Source of the DNA: AP-16 sp046727735
GTDB lineage: Bacteria; Pseudomonadota; Alphaproteobacteria; Rhizobiales; Xanthobacteraceae
Assembly (NCBI GenBank): GCA_046727735.1
Contig: JBKPDF010000025.1
Span: forward strand, 1 to 64,000
Direction of reading: 5' to 3'
Length of the DNA: 64,000 nucleotides
Shown here: positions 35,811 to 43,836 of the stretch, in pieces
Layout: the number at the start of each line of letters is the position of its first letter
Position numbering within the stretch: position 1 is the first letter of the stretch
The notes under the pieces: model-generated
The model's database searches: none
What the model was told of the DNA's origin: nothing
Seen by the model: the letters and a program-made list of their open reading frames with translations, nothing else
Program-made: the position numbers and the translations under genes

Positions 35811-35965
35811 TCCCCTCTCCCCTTGCGGGAGAGGGTGGCGCCGAACGAAGTGAGGCGCCGGGTGAGGGGTCGCTGCGACCTTTGAGTTTAAGAAGAACCC
35901 CTCACCCGGCTCGCACCTCGCAAGGCTCGGTGCTCGCCACCCTCTCCCACAAGGGGAGAGGGGAA
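35811..35965. repeat. CTCTCCCC-type long inverted repeat
   Basis: Same architecture as at 4551: outer hairpins CCCCTCTCCCCTTGCGGGAG and CTCTCCCACAAGGGGAGAGG enclose GCCGGGTGAGGGG / CCCCTCACCCGGC. Here it separates the convergent OsmC-fusion and msrA genes, where it may serve as a bidirectional transcript end. Confidence 0.8.
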
Positions 35966-35994
35966 GAGCGCGAACGGCAATGCTCTGCCGTCGA

Positions 35995-36630
35995 TCACGA
36001 AGGGTGGTCCAGACGGCCCCAGAGCTCTTCGAGCCGGTGGTCGCGGCCGCACGTCGTGCGATAGAATTTGTAGCGCAGCGGGTTCTTCACGTAATATTGC
36101 TGGTGGTATTCCTCGGCCGGCCAAAAGGTCGAGGCCGGCACGATCTCGGTCACGATCGGCTGCTTGAAGCGGCCGGATTTCGCGAGCTCGGTTTTGGAGG
36201 CTTCGGCCAGGCGTTTCTGCTCCTCGTCGTGATAGAAGATCGCGCTCCGATACTGATTGCCGTGATCGCAGAATTGCGCGTTCCGCGTCACCGGATCGAT
36301 GTTGTGCCAAAAGACGTCGAGCAGCTTCGCATAACCGATTTTGCCCGGATCGTATTTCAGCTCGACCGCTTCGGCGTGTCCGGTCGAGCCGGCGGATACC
36401 TGCTCGTAAGTCGGGTTCTGCTTGCTGCCGCCGGTATATCCGACGGTGACGGAGACGACGCCCTCGAGCTTGTCGAACGGCGACTCCATGCACCAGAAGC
36501 AGCCGCCGGCAAACGTCGCGGTCTCGAGCTGCGCTTGCGGCGCGCCGCTCGTCGTCTGCGCAGCCGCAGCCGAGAAGATCGCCATGGAGATTGCGGCCGC
36601 GGCCGAGAGAGCGAGGAGCTTGGACGCCAT
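35995..36630 (-). CDS. msrA: Peptide methionine sulfoxide reductase A, exported
   Basis: A 211-residue MsrA. The catalytic motif GCFWCME (Cys44) and the blocks VGYTGG, HAEAVEL and FWHNIDPVTRNAQFCDHGNQYRSAIF are all intact. Unlike cytoplasmic MsrA it begins with a signal peptide (ALSAAAAISMAIFSAAAAQ), so it should repair oxidised methionines in periplasmic proteins. The periplasmic protease and hydroperoxide-reductase fusion encoded upstream would fit a common envelope-stress theme, though they are on the other strand. Confidence 0.92.
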   Translation of the reverse strand: MASKLLALSAAAAISMAIFSAAAAQTTSGAPQAQLETATFAGGCFWCMESPFDKLEGVVSVTVGYTGGSKQNPTYEQVSAGSTGHAEAVELKYDPGKIGYAKLLDVFWHNIDPVTRNAQFCDHGNQYRSAIFYHDEEQKRLAEASKTELAKSGRFKQPIVTEIVPASTFWPAEEYHQQYYVKNPLRYKFYRTTCGRDHRLEELWGRLDHPS

Positions 36631-36762
36631 TCTGTCGCACCTAATCGGCACCGCCGGCCCATATGGCGCCAGCTGGCCATCGCAAATCATAGCGGCGGAC
36701 GGCCGAGCGCCGTGTCACGAATTCGTCAGCGGCATCGCGCGCCGGCGCGCCGCTGAACCCAG

Positions 36763-37488
36763 TCAAATTTCGAGCAGCGCGTAGGGCCGGCCGGTCGGTT
36801 TAGCGACCGCGAAGGCCACGTTGTAGACCGGGGCGCCGCCGGGCGTGCGGCCCTCGTAACGTCCGCGGTGGGCGTGGCCATGGACGACCGCGCTCACCTT
36901 GAACCGGTCGATCGTCTCGGCGAGCCGCGAGCAGCCGAGGAACGCATAGATTTCCGGCGGCTCGTCCGCGATCGTCTCCTGGATGGGCGCGTAGTGCAGC
37001 ACGACCACCGCCCGTTCGTTCTTGACGACGCGCATCGCATTTTCGAGCCGCATCGCCTCGTTCATGGCCTCGGTGACGAAATTCTTGACCGCGGCTTCGC
37101 CGAACGAGCTCAGCATGCGCCGGCCGAAACCGCCGGCAAATCCCTTCACGCCGACGAAGCCCACGTCCCCGATCTCGCAGGATTGGCCGTCGAGCAGATG
37201 CAGGCCGGCCTCGCGCAGAATCTTTGCCACGGCTTCGACGTTGCCGGATTCGTAATCGTGATTGCCGAGCACGCCGACGACCGGAACCGAGCAGCCACGG
37301 AGGTCCTCCGCCAACACTTCCGCTTCGCGCGGATTGCCGACGTCGGTGAGGTCCCCGCACAACACCAGCACGTCGGCCGCCTGCGCCATTTCCGCAAACA
37401 GCTCGCGGACGGCCGCGGTACGTTCCTGCCGTACATGCAGGTCGCCGATCGCGGCGACTCGCAGCGGTTTCCTGCCGCGTTCAGCCAT
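36763..37488 (-). CDS. Metallophosphoesterase
   Basis: A 241-residue calcineurin-like phosphoesterase. All metal ligands are visible: GDLHV, CGDLTDVG, GNHDYE, and the histidines in LHYAP and HGHAHRG. The domain fills the whole protein and there is no signal peptide. ATG 37488 overlaps the stop of the upstream nucleotidyltransferase gene by 8 bases, which suggests coupled expression. Substrate unknown; nucleotides or nucleic acid are possible. Confidence 0.88.
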   Translation of the reverse strand: MAERGRKPLRVAAIGDLHVRQERTAAVRELFAEMAQAADVLVLCGDLTDVGNPREAEVLAEDLRGCSVPVVGVLGNHDYESGNVEAVAKILREAGLHLLDGQSCEIGDVGFVGVKGFAGGFGRRMLSSFGEAAVKNFVTEAMNEAMRLENAMRVVKNERAVVVLHYAPIQETIADEPPEIYAFLGCSRLAETIDRFKVSAVVHGHAHRGRYEGRTPGGAPVYNVAFAVAKPTGRPYALLEI

Positions 37489-38245
37489 CCCGCGCCTCCT
37501 CGTCACCGTCGGCATCCGCAAAGCCCCATTCGCGGATGGCGATCTCGTAATCCGCCCGGGAGAACATCCGGCCCCGGCAGGCCCGGATGCGCGGAACCGG
37601 CAATGCGAGCTGACGCTGCAAGCGTTCCACCAGCTCCTGCATGAGCCAGCGCGGCACGTGATCCCGCTCCGTCGGATAGATCCAACGGAAATTGAGGACG
37701 TGCATGAGCAGCACCTCCCAGTGCAGGTCCATGTAGTCGAGCAGCCGGCGCCAATCGATGTGCTCGTACTGCTTGAGGATGACGTGCACCACGTCGGCGC
37801 CGTCATAACGCGTGCGGGTCTGGATGAACGCCTTCGACCATATCAGCTCGGTCGGGCCGACAATGCGCACGCGAACGCCGAGGACCTCGGTCTCCCTGGC
37901 GTGCGCGAACCAGGCGTCGCCCACCGGCATCGTGCCGTTCGCCGCGGCAAAGATCACGTCGAAGAACAGTCCGTCGCGACGCACCTTGCCGATCCAGCGA
38001 TCGTCCTCGATTTCGACCTCGTAATCGCGGTCCCGGAAATGCGCGAGGATGCGCGGGTAATCGCCGGGCCTGCAGAACAGGTCGAGGTCCTTGGTGATGC
38101 GGCTGATCCCCGTATAGGCGCTGACCGCATAGGTGCCGGCCAGTAGAAACGGAATGCCGAGATCCGACAACTCGCGCAGCACCTCGCAGTAGAACGTTTC
38201 GGCCTGCGGAGAGGGCGCCGTAGGCTCAGCGGCGGCGCGCATCAT
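37481..38245 (-). CDS. Nucleotidyltransferase-fold protein
   Basis: A 254-residue protein with the minimal nucleotidyltransferase signature. A glycine-containing strand-turn (FLLAGTYAVSAYTGI) is followed by the metal pair in KDLDLF, and a third carboxylate may be in FFDVIF. It resembles the MNT/AbiEii-like 'nucleotidyltransferase family' group. Start ATG 38245 (or 38242) is the first plausible start after a poor-quality leader. It is paired with the metallophosphoesterase gene. Function unknown. Confidence 0.75.
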   Translation of the reverse strand: MMRAAAEPTAPSPQAETFYCEVLRELSDLGIPFLLAGTYAVSAYTGISRITKDLDLFCRPGDYPRILAHFRDRDYEVEIEDDRWIGKVRRDGLFFDVIFAAANGTMPVGDAWFAHARETEVLGVRVRIVGPTELIWSKAFIQTRTRYDGADVVHVILKQYEHIDWRRLLDYMDLHWEVLLMHVLNFRWIYPTERDHVPRWLMQELVERLQRQLALPVPRIRACRGRMFSRADYEIAIREWGFADADGDEEARDG

Positions 38246-38342
38246 GGCGGATCCGACAAGGACGGCGCGGGCATCCCCAAGCAATGGCAAAGCCCGCGGC
38301 AAGGTTCCCGGCCGCGGTGCGGGGGTGCGGGCTAGCTCGGGG

Positions 38343-38519
38343 TCAGCGTCGCGGCTTCTTCTTGCTGGCGACCGTTGGCTGCGTCACCGCCACGGGATCG
38401 GAAGACGGAAAGGTGTCTTCGAGCGCCTGCTCCAGGGCAGCTTCCTTCTCGCGTTTCTTGGAGCGATCGCGCGGCTTGCGTTGCTCTTCACGGTTGGACG
38501 TGGGCGGCTTGGCTGGCAT
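38343..38519 (-). CDS. Small basic conserved-type protein
   Basis: A 58-residue protein, MPAKPPTSNREEQRKPRDRS at the start and FPSSDPVAVTQPTVASKKK near the end, encoded from ATG 38519. The central EREKEAALEQALEDTF-like part is probably helical. The SDPVAVTQP tail is a motif I associate with small proteins annotated as hypothetical in Bradyrhizobium relatives; that link is from memory. It is too short for many gene finders. Function unknown. Confidence 0.65.
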   Translation of the reverse strand: MPAKPPTSNREEQRKPRDRSKKREKEAALEQALEDTFPSSDPVAVTQPTVASKKKPRR

Positions 38520-38693
38520 GGCTTCACCTCGACGTCGCGCCCCGCCCGCGCGCCCGAGTCGGCCGGGGCGATGCCGAGCGATCGGGGAGAATCGTGTCGG
38601 TGCACGGAAGCTCGCCCAGCACGTCTTCGAACAACGCGGCGAGCGCCGGCGTTCCGGCGGCCAAGGGGATATTTCCCGGACGCTTTGTCAAGA

Positions 38694-39149
38694 TCAATGG
38701 ATCACTTCCACCACGGTGCGCGAGCGCGGGTCGACGATCAGCACCTGATTGGCGACGAAGGCGTACTCGTAATCTGCGGCCTTGGGCACGAGCTCGACGA
38801 TCGCCTTTGGCAACGGCTCGAGCTCGATCGACGGCGGGACTTGCGCGCCGACCGCCGCGCGGAAGCCGACCGGCGCCGTATCCTTTTTGGCTTGCCGGTT
38901 GCTGATGCTCTGATAGATCGCCTCGCGCTGGGCCTGGCTGAGATCGAGACCCGGCACCGCATGAGGCGCGTCGGTTGCCGCGGGCGAAGCGTCCTTCGGC
39001 GCATCGCGGCCCACCTCGGCCGCGGGCGGGTTGCCCCGGTCTTGCTGCGCGGCGGCCGGCGCAGCCGCAGCCATGACCGCCGCCAACGCCACGACGCATT
39101 TCAGGGCGCGGCTGAGCACATACATGATCGGCTTGGGTTCGGAGTTCAT
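38694..39149 (-). CDS. DUF1236-domain secreted protein
   Basis: A 151-residue protein with a signal peptide (LKCVVALAAVMAAAAPAAAQQ). A low-complexity linker follows, and a C-terminal DUF1236-type end YEYAFVANQVLIVDPRSRTVVEVI, in which the protein closes with a V-V-D-P strand. The same ending is found in the gene at 48987. Its ATG overlaps the stop of the upstream ribbon-helix-helix-like gene by 4 bases. Likely periplasmic; function unknown. Confidence 0.78.
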   Translation of the reverse strand: MNSEPKPIMYVLSRALKCVVALAAVMAAAAPAAAQQDRGNPPAAEVGRDAPKDASPAATDAPHAVPGLDLSQAQREAIYQSISNRQAKKDTAPVGFRAAVGAQVPPSIELEPLPKAIVELVPKAADYEYAFVANQVLIVDPRSRTVVEVIH

Positions 39150-39388
39150 TCAGCCTTCTCGCCGCGCCGTGCCTGCCCGCCGGTCTTGACGCTCTCTCGC
39201 AACGCCGCACGCAGGCCGACCGGGCGATGATGCTTGCTCAGCAAGTCCCGGAACGCCTCGTCCGCGAGCTCCTGGAAGCTCGACATGCGGTCGCGCGCGA
39301 GCACGTCGAGCGCTGCCCAGGTCTCCGCGTCGAATTCCACGAGCTTGCGGCGCGCGGCCTCCTGCTTCCCGGCTGCTTTAGAAGCCAC
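39146..39388 (-). CDS. Small ribbon-helix-helix-like protein
   Basis: An 80-residue protein starting at GTG 39388 with a GAGGGAG ribosome site upstream. The core RRKLVEFDAETWAALDVLA followed by SSFQELADEAFRDLL has the strand-helix-helix pattern of Arc/MetJ/CopG-type DNA-binding proteins. It could regulate itself and its neighbour, since the DUF1236 gene overlaps it by 4 bases. It follows the DUF892 gene by 14 bases on the same strand. Confidence 0.65.
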   Translation of the reverse strand: MASKAAGKQEAARRKLVEFDAETWAALDVLARDRMSSFQELADEAFRDLLSKHHRPVGLRAALRESVKTGGQARRGEKAE

Positions 39389-39402
39389 GGCAACGCGCTC
39401 CC

Positions 39403-39909
39403 TCAGCTCGCCGCCATGACGTTGATCTTGCTCTCCGCCATCTCGGTCAGCTTCTTGTCCGTTGCCTTCTCCTCCTGCAGCGTCTGCTCCAGGATTTTCG
39501 CGCAATCGTTGCGCCCGAGCTGCTTCGCCCAAGCGATCAGCGCGCCGTACCGCGTGATCTCGTAATGCTCGACCGCCTGCGCGGCGGCGATCATGGCCGC
39601 GTCGAGCACGTTTTTGTCGTCGACGTCGCCGATGACGTCGTCCGCTTCCTCGAGGATGCCGTCGATCGCCGGACAATCCACCGATTTCACCGAGTGGCCC
39701 TCCAACTGGAAGACCTGCTCGAGGCGCTTCACGTGGTTCTTGGTCTCGTTCAGATGTGTCTGGAAGCCCTGCTTGAGCTTCGGATTCACCGCCTTCTCGA
39801 TCATGTCCGGCAGCGATCTCAGGATCTGGTTCTCGGCGTAATAGATGTCGCGCAGCGTATGCACGAACAAGTCATCCATGGATTTGATGTCCTTCGAGAA
39901 CAGGCCCAT
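39403..39909 (-). CDS. DUF892 (YciE/YciF-like) ferritin-like protein
   Basis: A 168-residue protein matching the DUF892 family. It starts LFSKDIKSMDDLFVHTLRDIYYAENQIL, with the YAENQ and helical HxxE elements of a ferritin-like four-helix bundle (ETKNHVKRLEQVF, AAQAVEHYEITRYGALI). Family members are general stress proteins. An EcfG-type promoter (GGAAC-N16-GGTT) lies upstream at 39971-39995. It is first of three closely spaced minus-strand genes. Confidence 0.9.
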   Translation of the reverse strand: MGLFSKDIKSMDDLFVHTLRDIYYAENQILRSLPDMIEKAVNPKLKQGFQTHLNETKNHVKRLEQVFQLEGHSVKSVDCPAIDGILEEADDVIGDVDDKNVLDAAMIAAAQAVEHYEITRYGALIAWAKQLGRNDCAKILEQTLQEEKATDKKLTEMAESKINVMAAS

Positions 39910-39970
39910 GGTCTCCTCTTTCTGGTTCGGCGAGGTCGTCCTCGCGGTGCTGACGATGGTCCACACCGAA

Positions 39971-39995
39971 AACCGGCGAGCGGCGAACGGGTTCC
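39971..39995 (-). promoter_or_regulatory. EcfG-type promoter for DUF892 gene
   Basis: On the minus strand GGAAC is followed, after 16 bases, by GGTTTTC. This matches the general-stress sigma factor EcfG consensus GGAAC-N16/17-CGTT except for one -10 base, and is the same variant seen before csbD. Predicted leader about 55 bases. Confidence 0.65.
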
Positions 39996-40003
39996 TGAGC
40001 CGT

Positions 40004-40999
40004 TCACGGGCCATTGTCGCGCCAGGCAAGCTCGACCTCCCGGCGCAAACCATCTTCCCGATCGAGATAACGCGGCGAGAAGTGAAACGGGACGACGCGA
40101 TCGGCCTGCGCGGCGCGGGCGATGCGCCCGGCTTGCGCCGCCGTGAGATGGCGGCGCTCGGCGGCGATCGCCGCGTCCTCCTCGAGGAATGCCGCCTCTA
40201 TGAACAGCTGGTCGGCACATCGCGCGAGCGCAACGATGCGCTCGACGTTCGCGGGATGGTAGGCGGCATCGACCACATAGGCGATTTTCTGCCCGGCGGT
40301 CATGCGTATCGCCTCCGCCTTGAGGAGGCCAAGCGCAACCGCACGGTCCGGCGCGACGGAAATCGGCGTGTCGTCCGCGCTGCCGCGCCGTATGGCGCGC
40401 TTGGCCTCGTTGAGCCAGGACCCGACCGGTAGCCCCAACCGATCGAGCCCTGCCTTTCGCACGTTGATCCGCAACTTTTCCTGAAGCGCGAAGGCGAGGC
40501 ACGGAATGCCGTGGTCGAGCACCCGGGCCTCGACCCGGAACGCCTCCTCGTCGAGCGCAATGCCGGCGGGGAGTTCAGGCGGCGCCGCAGGTTCGGGCTC
40601 GAACGCGCGCGGCGCCTGAAAACGGCACGCCCGAGCCAGTCGGTCACCGACGAACTCCATGGCCAGGACGGAAAATTCGGCGGCGTGCTCGTCGAGCAGG
40701 TTCCACGTATAGGCGCCGAGCTTGTGGCACACGCGATCGATGAACCCCTCCGGGCCGACGAGCTGAAGCGGCGCCGGCCGCCGGAGCAACAGCCGCAACA
40801 GTCGGTCGAACCCGGCGAAATGATCCATGTGCGTGTGGGACACGAACACGTGGCTGACGCGCAGAATCTCACGGGACGAAAGGGCATGAATATCGCCGAG
40901 ATCGAACAGGATTGCCCGGCGGGAGAAGCGAAAATCGATCAGCAGCCCCGGATCGGAGAAAGGGTCGTTGACGAGCCGCGGTTGAACGAGAAAGGTCAC
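40004..40999 (-). CDS. RNase Z-like metallo-beta-lactamase-fold protein
   Basis: A 331-residue protein with the hydrolase motif SHTHMDHFAGFDRLL (HxHxDH), an early VNDPFSDPGLLIDF strand, a DAAYHP aspartate and a late VPFHFSPRY histidine. These suit the ELAC/RNase Z-like branch. The insertion region that clamps tRNA is not obvious. Start GTG 40999 is where family similarity begins. A cytoplasmic phosphodiesterase acting on RNA is the likely class; other MBL-fold hydrolases cannot be excluded. Confidence 0.82.
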   Translation of the reverse strand: MTFLVQPRLVNDPFSDPGLLIDFRFSRRAILFDLGDIHALSSREILRVSHVFVSHTHMDHFAGFDRLLRLLLRRPAPLQLVGPEGFIDRVCHKLGAYTWNLLDEHAAEFSVLAMEFVGDRLARACRFQAPRAFEPEPAAPPELPAGIALDEEAFRVEARVLDHGIPCLAFALQEKLRINVRKAGLDRLGLPVGSWLNEAKRAIRRGSADDTPISVAPDRAVALGLLKAEAIRMTAGQKIAYVVDAAYHPANVERIVALARCADQLFIEAAFLEEDAAIAAERRHLTAAQAGRIARAAQADRVVPFHFSPRYLDREDGLRREVELAWRDNGP

Positions 41000-41174
41000 C
41001 GGCCTGCTTTCGGTGGAAGGCGGAAAATCGGGGCCAGCGTGCGGAGCTTTAGTCGGCGCTCCGCGCCGGTGGTTCGGCCGGAAGCGCCGGAACCGCGCTC
41101 GACCCAGCGCGACACCTCTCGCGCTCTGTTGCAGTGCAACTCGGCGGCACCCGAACAAAAATTTTGCCGGACCC

Positions 41175-41199
41175 GGAACCTTTGCGCGGAAGGCGAGTT
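41175..41199 (+). promoter_or_regulatory. Possible EcfG-type promoter
   Basis: GGAAC, 16 bases, then AGTTT, upstream of the small gene at 41288. One mismatch to the CGTT -10 core. Confidence 0.4.
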
Positions 41200-41287
41200 T
41201 GGCGGGCGTACGGGGTTTCCAGATTTTGCCGAGGGTTTCATGGGTCGCCGGTCGCCGCGCGCGCATGCGCGTCATCCCTGGACGCGG

Positions 41288-41602
41288 ATGAGAGAGTTCG
41301 AAACCTTCCTGTCTCCGGAAGCGGTGTTTTCCAGTCCTTTCGACGTCGTCGGCCATCCCGATCTCAATATCGGCGAAAAGCGTGCGATCCTTGCCCGCTG
41401 GCTGGCACGCATTTGCGCCACCGAGGCGGCGCTCGGGCTCAAGTGGATACCCGCGACGGACGCCGAGGGGGTGCAGTTCGACGACGTCATGGATGCGTTG
41501 CATGCCCTGGAGCGCGAGGCTGCCCGACCCGGACCGCAGGGCGCAACCGGACTCGCTGTTCCGGCCGGCAAGCTACCGAAGGCCGCCGGCACCGTTCACT
41601 GA
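41288..41602 (+). CDS. Small hypothetical protein
   Basis: A 104-residue protein beginning MREFETFLSPEAVFSSPFDV. It has an alpha-helical stretch (IGEKRAILARWLARICATEAAL) and a C-terminal VQFDDVMDALHALEREA. It resembles short hypothetical proteins of stress regions in Rhizobiales, but I cannot name a family. A possible EcfG-type promoter is 90-110 bases upstream. Confidence 0.65.
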   Translation: MREFETFLSPEAVFSSPFDVVGHPDLNIGEKRAILARWLARICATEAALGLKWIPATDAEGVQFDDVMDALHALEREAARPGPQGATGLAVPAGKLPKAAGTVH

Positions 41603-41652
41603 CCTTCGCGTGCAGCCCCTGCCCAGCCGCCGTGCGGCCTGGCGGCCCAGCC

Positions 41653-41937
41653 CTAGAGCCAGCGCCGGTCGTTCACGTCCCGGATCGTATTGGTGCTCAC
41701 CAGCCGGTGCCACACGAACAGCACCAGCACTGCGCCGACGATCGCCCCGATCACGCCGGCGCCCTGGTCGATGCGGTACCAGCCGATCGCCTGGCCGATG
41801 TAGGTGGCCACGAAAGCACCGATGATGCCGAGCACCGTCGTCAAGATGAACCCGCTGGGATTGTTGGGTCCAGGCGCCAACATCCGGGCCACGATGCCGG
41901 CGATGAAACCGATCAGAATGATCCAAAGGATATGCAC
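41653..41937 (-). CDS. GlsB/YeaQ/YmgE family membrane protein
   Basis: A 94-residue inner membrane protein with three hydrophobic segments: the N-terminal HILWIILIGFIAGIVARM, the central FILTTVLGIIGAFVATYIG and a final GVIGAIVGAVLVLFVW. The GPNNPSGFI turn is typical of the transglycosylase-associated GlsB/YeaQ family, often induced by general stress. Function of the family is poorly known. Confidence 0.85.
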   Translation of the reverse strand: MHILWIILIGFIAGIVARMLAPGPNNPSGFILTTVLGIIGAFVATYIGQAIGWYRIDQGAGVIGAIVGAVLVLFVWHRLVSTNTIRDVNDRRWL

Positions 41938-41982
41938 CGAAGCTCTCCTTCTCGTTGTCGGCAGCGTGAGGCCGACGAAGCT

Positions 41983-42558
41983 CTATCGCCTTCGGTAATG
42001 CCTACCCTTTCCGCGAGATTCGCTCAAAGCCATTCCGACGCGCGACTCCTCGCCCAGCGAAAGACTGATCCGGGTGACGATCCCGTCCCAGTCCCTGGTC
42101 TCGCGGTGCGGGTATTGCAGGAAGATGCAGCGCATGTCGCCGTGCCGGCGGGGCGGGAAATTGCAGCGGCTGTAGAACACGTCGTCGTCGCGTATGCCGG
42201 AGATTGCAAAGAAGCGCCGGGTCACTCTGCTGTAATCGAGTGCCTGGGGGGCGAGCACGAGGTGGCGGTCGAGATACGATCGCGGGCTGCGCCGCTCTTG
42301 GTTGGGTAGCGTATAGACGATCAGCCGGGCGCGGCCGTCGTCGGTCCGGAACTCCCGGCCGGAACCACGCTCCGGATCGCCTGCCTCCACCGAAAACAGC
42401 TGCGCCGGATATTCGACTGCCGTGCCGCCAGCCGGATCGACGTAGGCACGCCAGCCGAGATCCGCGGGAAAACGCGCCATGCGGTCGCGATTGTCCGCCA
42501 ATGACGGCGCTGCAAGAGCCGCGATCGCGAGCGCCAAGCCCCAAGGGAAAGCACGCAT
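41983..42558 (-). CDS. Hypothetical secreted protein
   Basis: A 191-residue protein with a signal peptide (FPWGLALAIAALAAPSLADN). The mature part has a WRAYVDPAGGTAVEYPAQLF block and paired cysteines (YSRCNFP, MRCIFLQYP). It resembles short periplasmic proteins of unknown function found in Bradyrhizobium relatives. A GGAAC-N17-AGTT sequence lies about 45-70 bases upstream of its start and is a weak EcfG-promoter candidate. Confidence 0.7.
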   Translation of the reverse strand: MRAFPWGLALAIAALAAPSLADNRDRMARFPADLGWRAYVDPAGGTAVEYPAQLFSVEAGDPERGSGREFRTDDGRARLIVYTLPNQERRSPRSYLDRHLVLAPQALDYSRVTRRFFAISGIRDDDVFYSRCNFPPRRHGDMRCIFLQYPHRETRDWDGIVTRISLSLGEESRVGMALSESRGKGRHYRRR

Positions 42559-42689
42559 GTGACCAGTGCCTCTCGGGTCGAGGTCGGATGTCGCGCCTTC
42601 AACTGTCAGGCAATCCCGCGAGTTCCGGGCGGGTGCGATGCAGGGCATCAAGCGCCGACCGAGCACAATCGCGGTGCTGAAAAGACCCG

Positions 42690-43568
42690 CTAACCGGCTT
42701 TGCGGGTCCGCCCGGTGGCTTTCCGGGCTTTGGGCGCGGCGCGCCGTCGTTCCGCGCCGGCTGCACGACTGCGGGCCGGGGCAGCCCCGCCCGCCGCCTC
42801 CACGCTCTTGCGCAACGCGTCCATCAGGTTGACGACGTTGCTCGGTCGCGGCGCCTCGCGGATCGGCTCGATCCGCTTGCCTTCCTGCTTGCGCCGCAAC
42901 AAGTCGACGAGCGCCGTCTCGTAGTGATCCTCGAATTTCGACGCATCGAAATGCCCGGATTTCGTCTTCACGATGTGAGCGGCGAGCTCGCGCATTTCCG
43001 CGGGCAGCTTGACGTCGGCGACGTCGTCGAAATAGCTCTCTTCGCTGCGCACTTCATACGGGTAGCGCAACGTCATGCCGAGCAGCCCGCGGTCGAAAGC
43101 TTCCAGCATGATCACGCGCTCGCGGCGCGCCAACACGACGCGGCCGAGCGCGGCCATTTTCATGTCGCGGATCGCGTCGCGGATCACGGCGAACGGCTCC
43201 TGGCCGACCTTGTCGGTCGGCGCCAGGTAATAAGGATTTTCCAGGTAGCGCTCGTCGACCTCGGCTTTGGGCACGAACATGTCGATGTCGATCGTGTGCG
43301 TGCTCTCGATCTGAATGTTCTCGAGCTCCTCGTCCTCGACGAGAAGGTATTGGCCTTTGCCGACCTCGTAGCCGCGCCCCATATCCTCCTTCGGCACCGG
43401 CTCGCCGGTTTCCGGATCGACCATTTGTTGTTTGAGACGACTGCCGGTCTTCTTGCTGACGCGGTGAAAGGAAACGCGTTCCGAAGCCGACGAGGCCGGA
43501 TAGAGCGCAATCGGACAAGACACCAGCGAGAGCTTGAGATAACCCTTCCAATAGGCCCGGGGCGCCAT
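42690..43568 (-). CDS. ku: Ku DNA-end-binding protein
   Basis: A 292-residue bacterial Ku. It starts PRAYWKGYLKLSLVSCPIALYPA and has the beta-barrel core (FHRVSKKTG, EDMGRGYEVGKGQYLLVEDEEL) and the YYLAPTDK...AFAVIRDA-type strand. The C-terminal tail is basic and alanine-rich (AGAERRRAAPKARKATGRTRK), typical of Ku proteins that also bind DNA through the tail. It binds double-strand ends for non-homologous end joining with LigD. No ligD gene is present in the window. Confidence 0.95.
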   Translation of the reverse strand: MAPRAYWKGYLKLSLVSCPIALYPASSASERVSFHRVSKKTGSRLKQQMVDPETGEPVPKEDMGRGYEVGKGQYLLVEDEELENIQIESTHTIDIDMFVPKAEVDERYLENPYYLAPTDKVGQEPFAVIRDAIRDMKMAALGRVVLARRERVIMLEAFDRGLLGMTLRYPYEVRSEESYFDDVADVKLPAEMRELAAHIVKTKSGHFDASKFEDHYETALVDLLRRKQEGKRIEPIREAPRPSNVVNLMDALRKSVEAAGGAAPARSRAAGAERRRAAPKARKATGRTRKAG

Positions 43569-43836
43569 CGAAAACTCCTTACCGGCTCAGATCGGGTCGC
43601 ATCGCCCGGCTCGTCAAACAGAACCCCGGCCGCGCGACCGGGGTCACCGCATCCATGCGGACGTGACGTCCGGCTGCTCCGCGGGCTTCCCGGAATGAGC
43701 GTCGGTATCGCGCGCGAGCCGCGCCGGACGGCCTGTGACTATAGAATATTTTCTGCGCGCGCGGTAGAGCCGCGCGCCGAAGCGGCGTGGATTGGTTAAC
43801 GCCAAACGGCACGCGAGGAGGAGCGCGGCGCAACCG

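Noticed and set aside
36763..38245. Assignment of the phosphoesterase/nucleotidyltransferase pair as a toxin-antitoxin system
   Set aside because: Neither protein has the size or motifs of HEPN/MNT or AbiE partners with certainty; kept only as a hypothesis.
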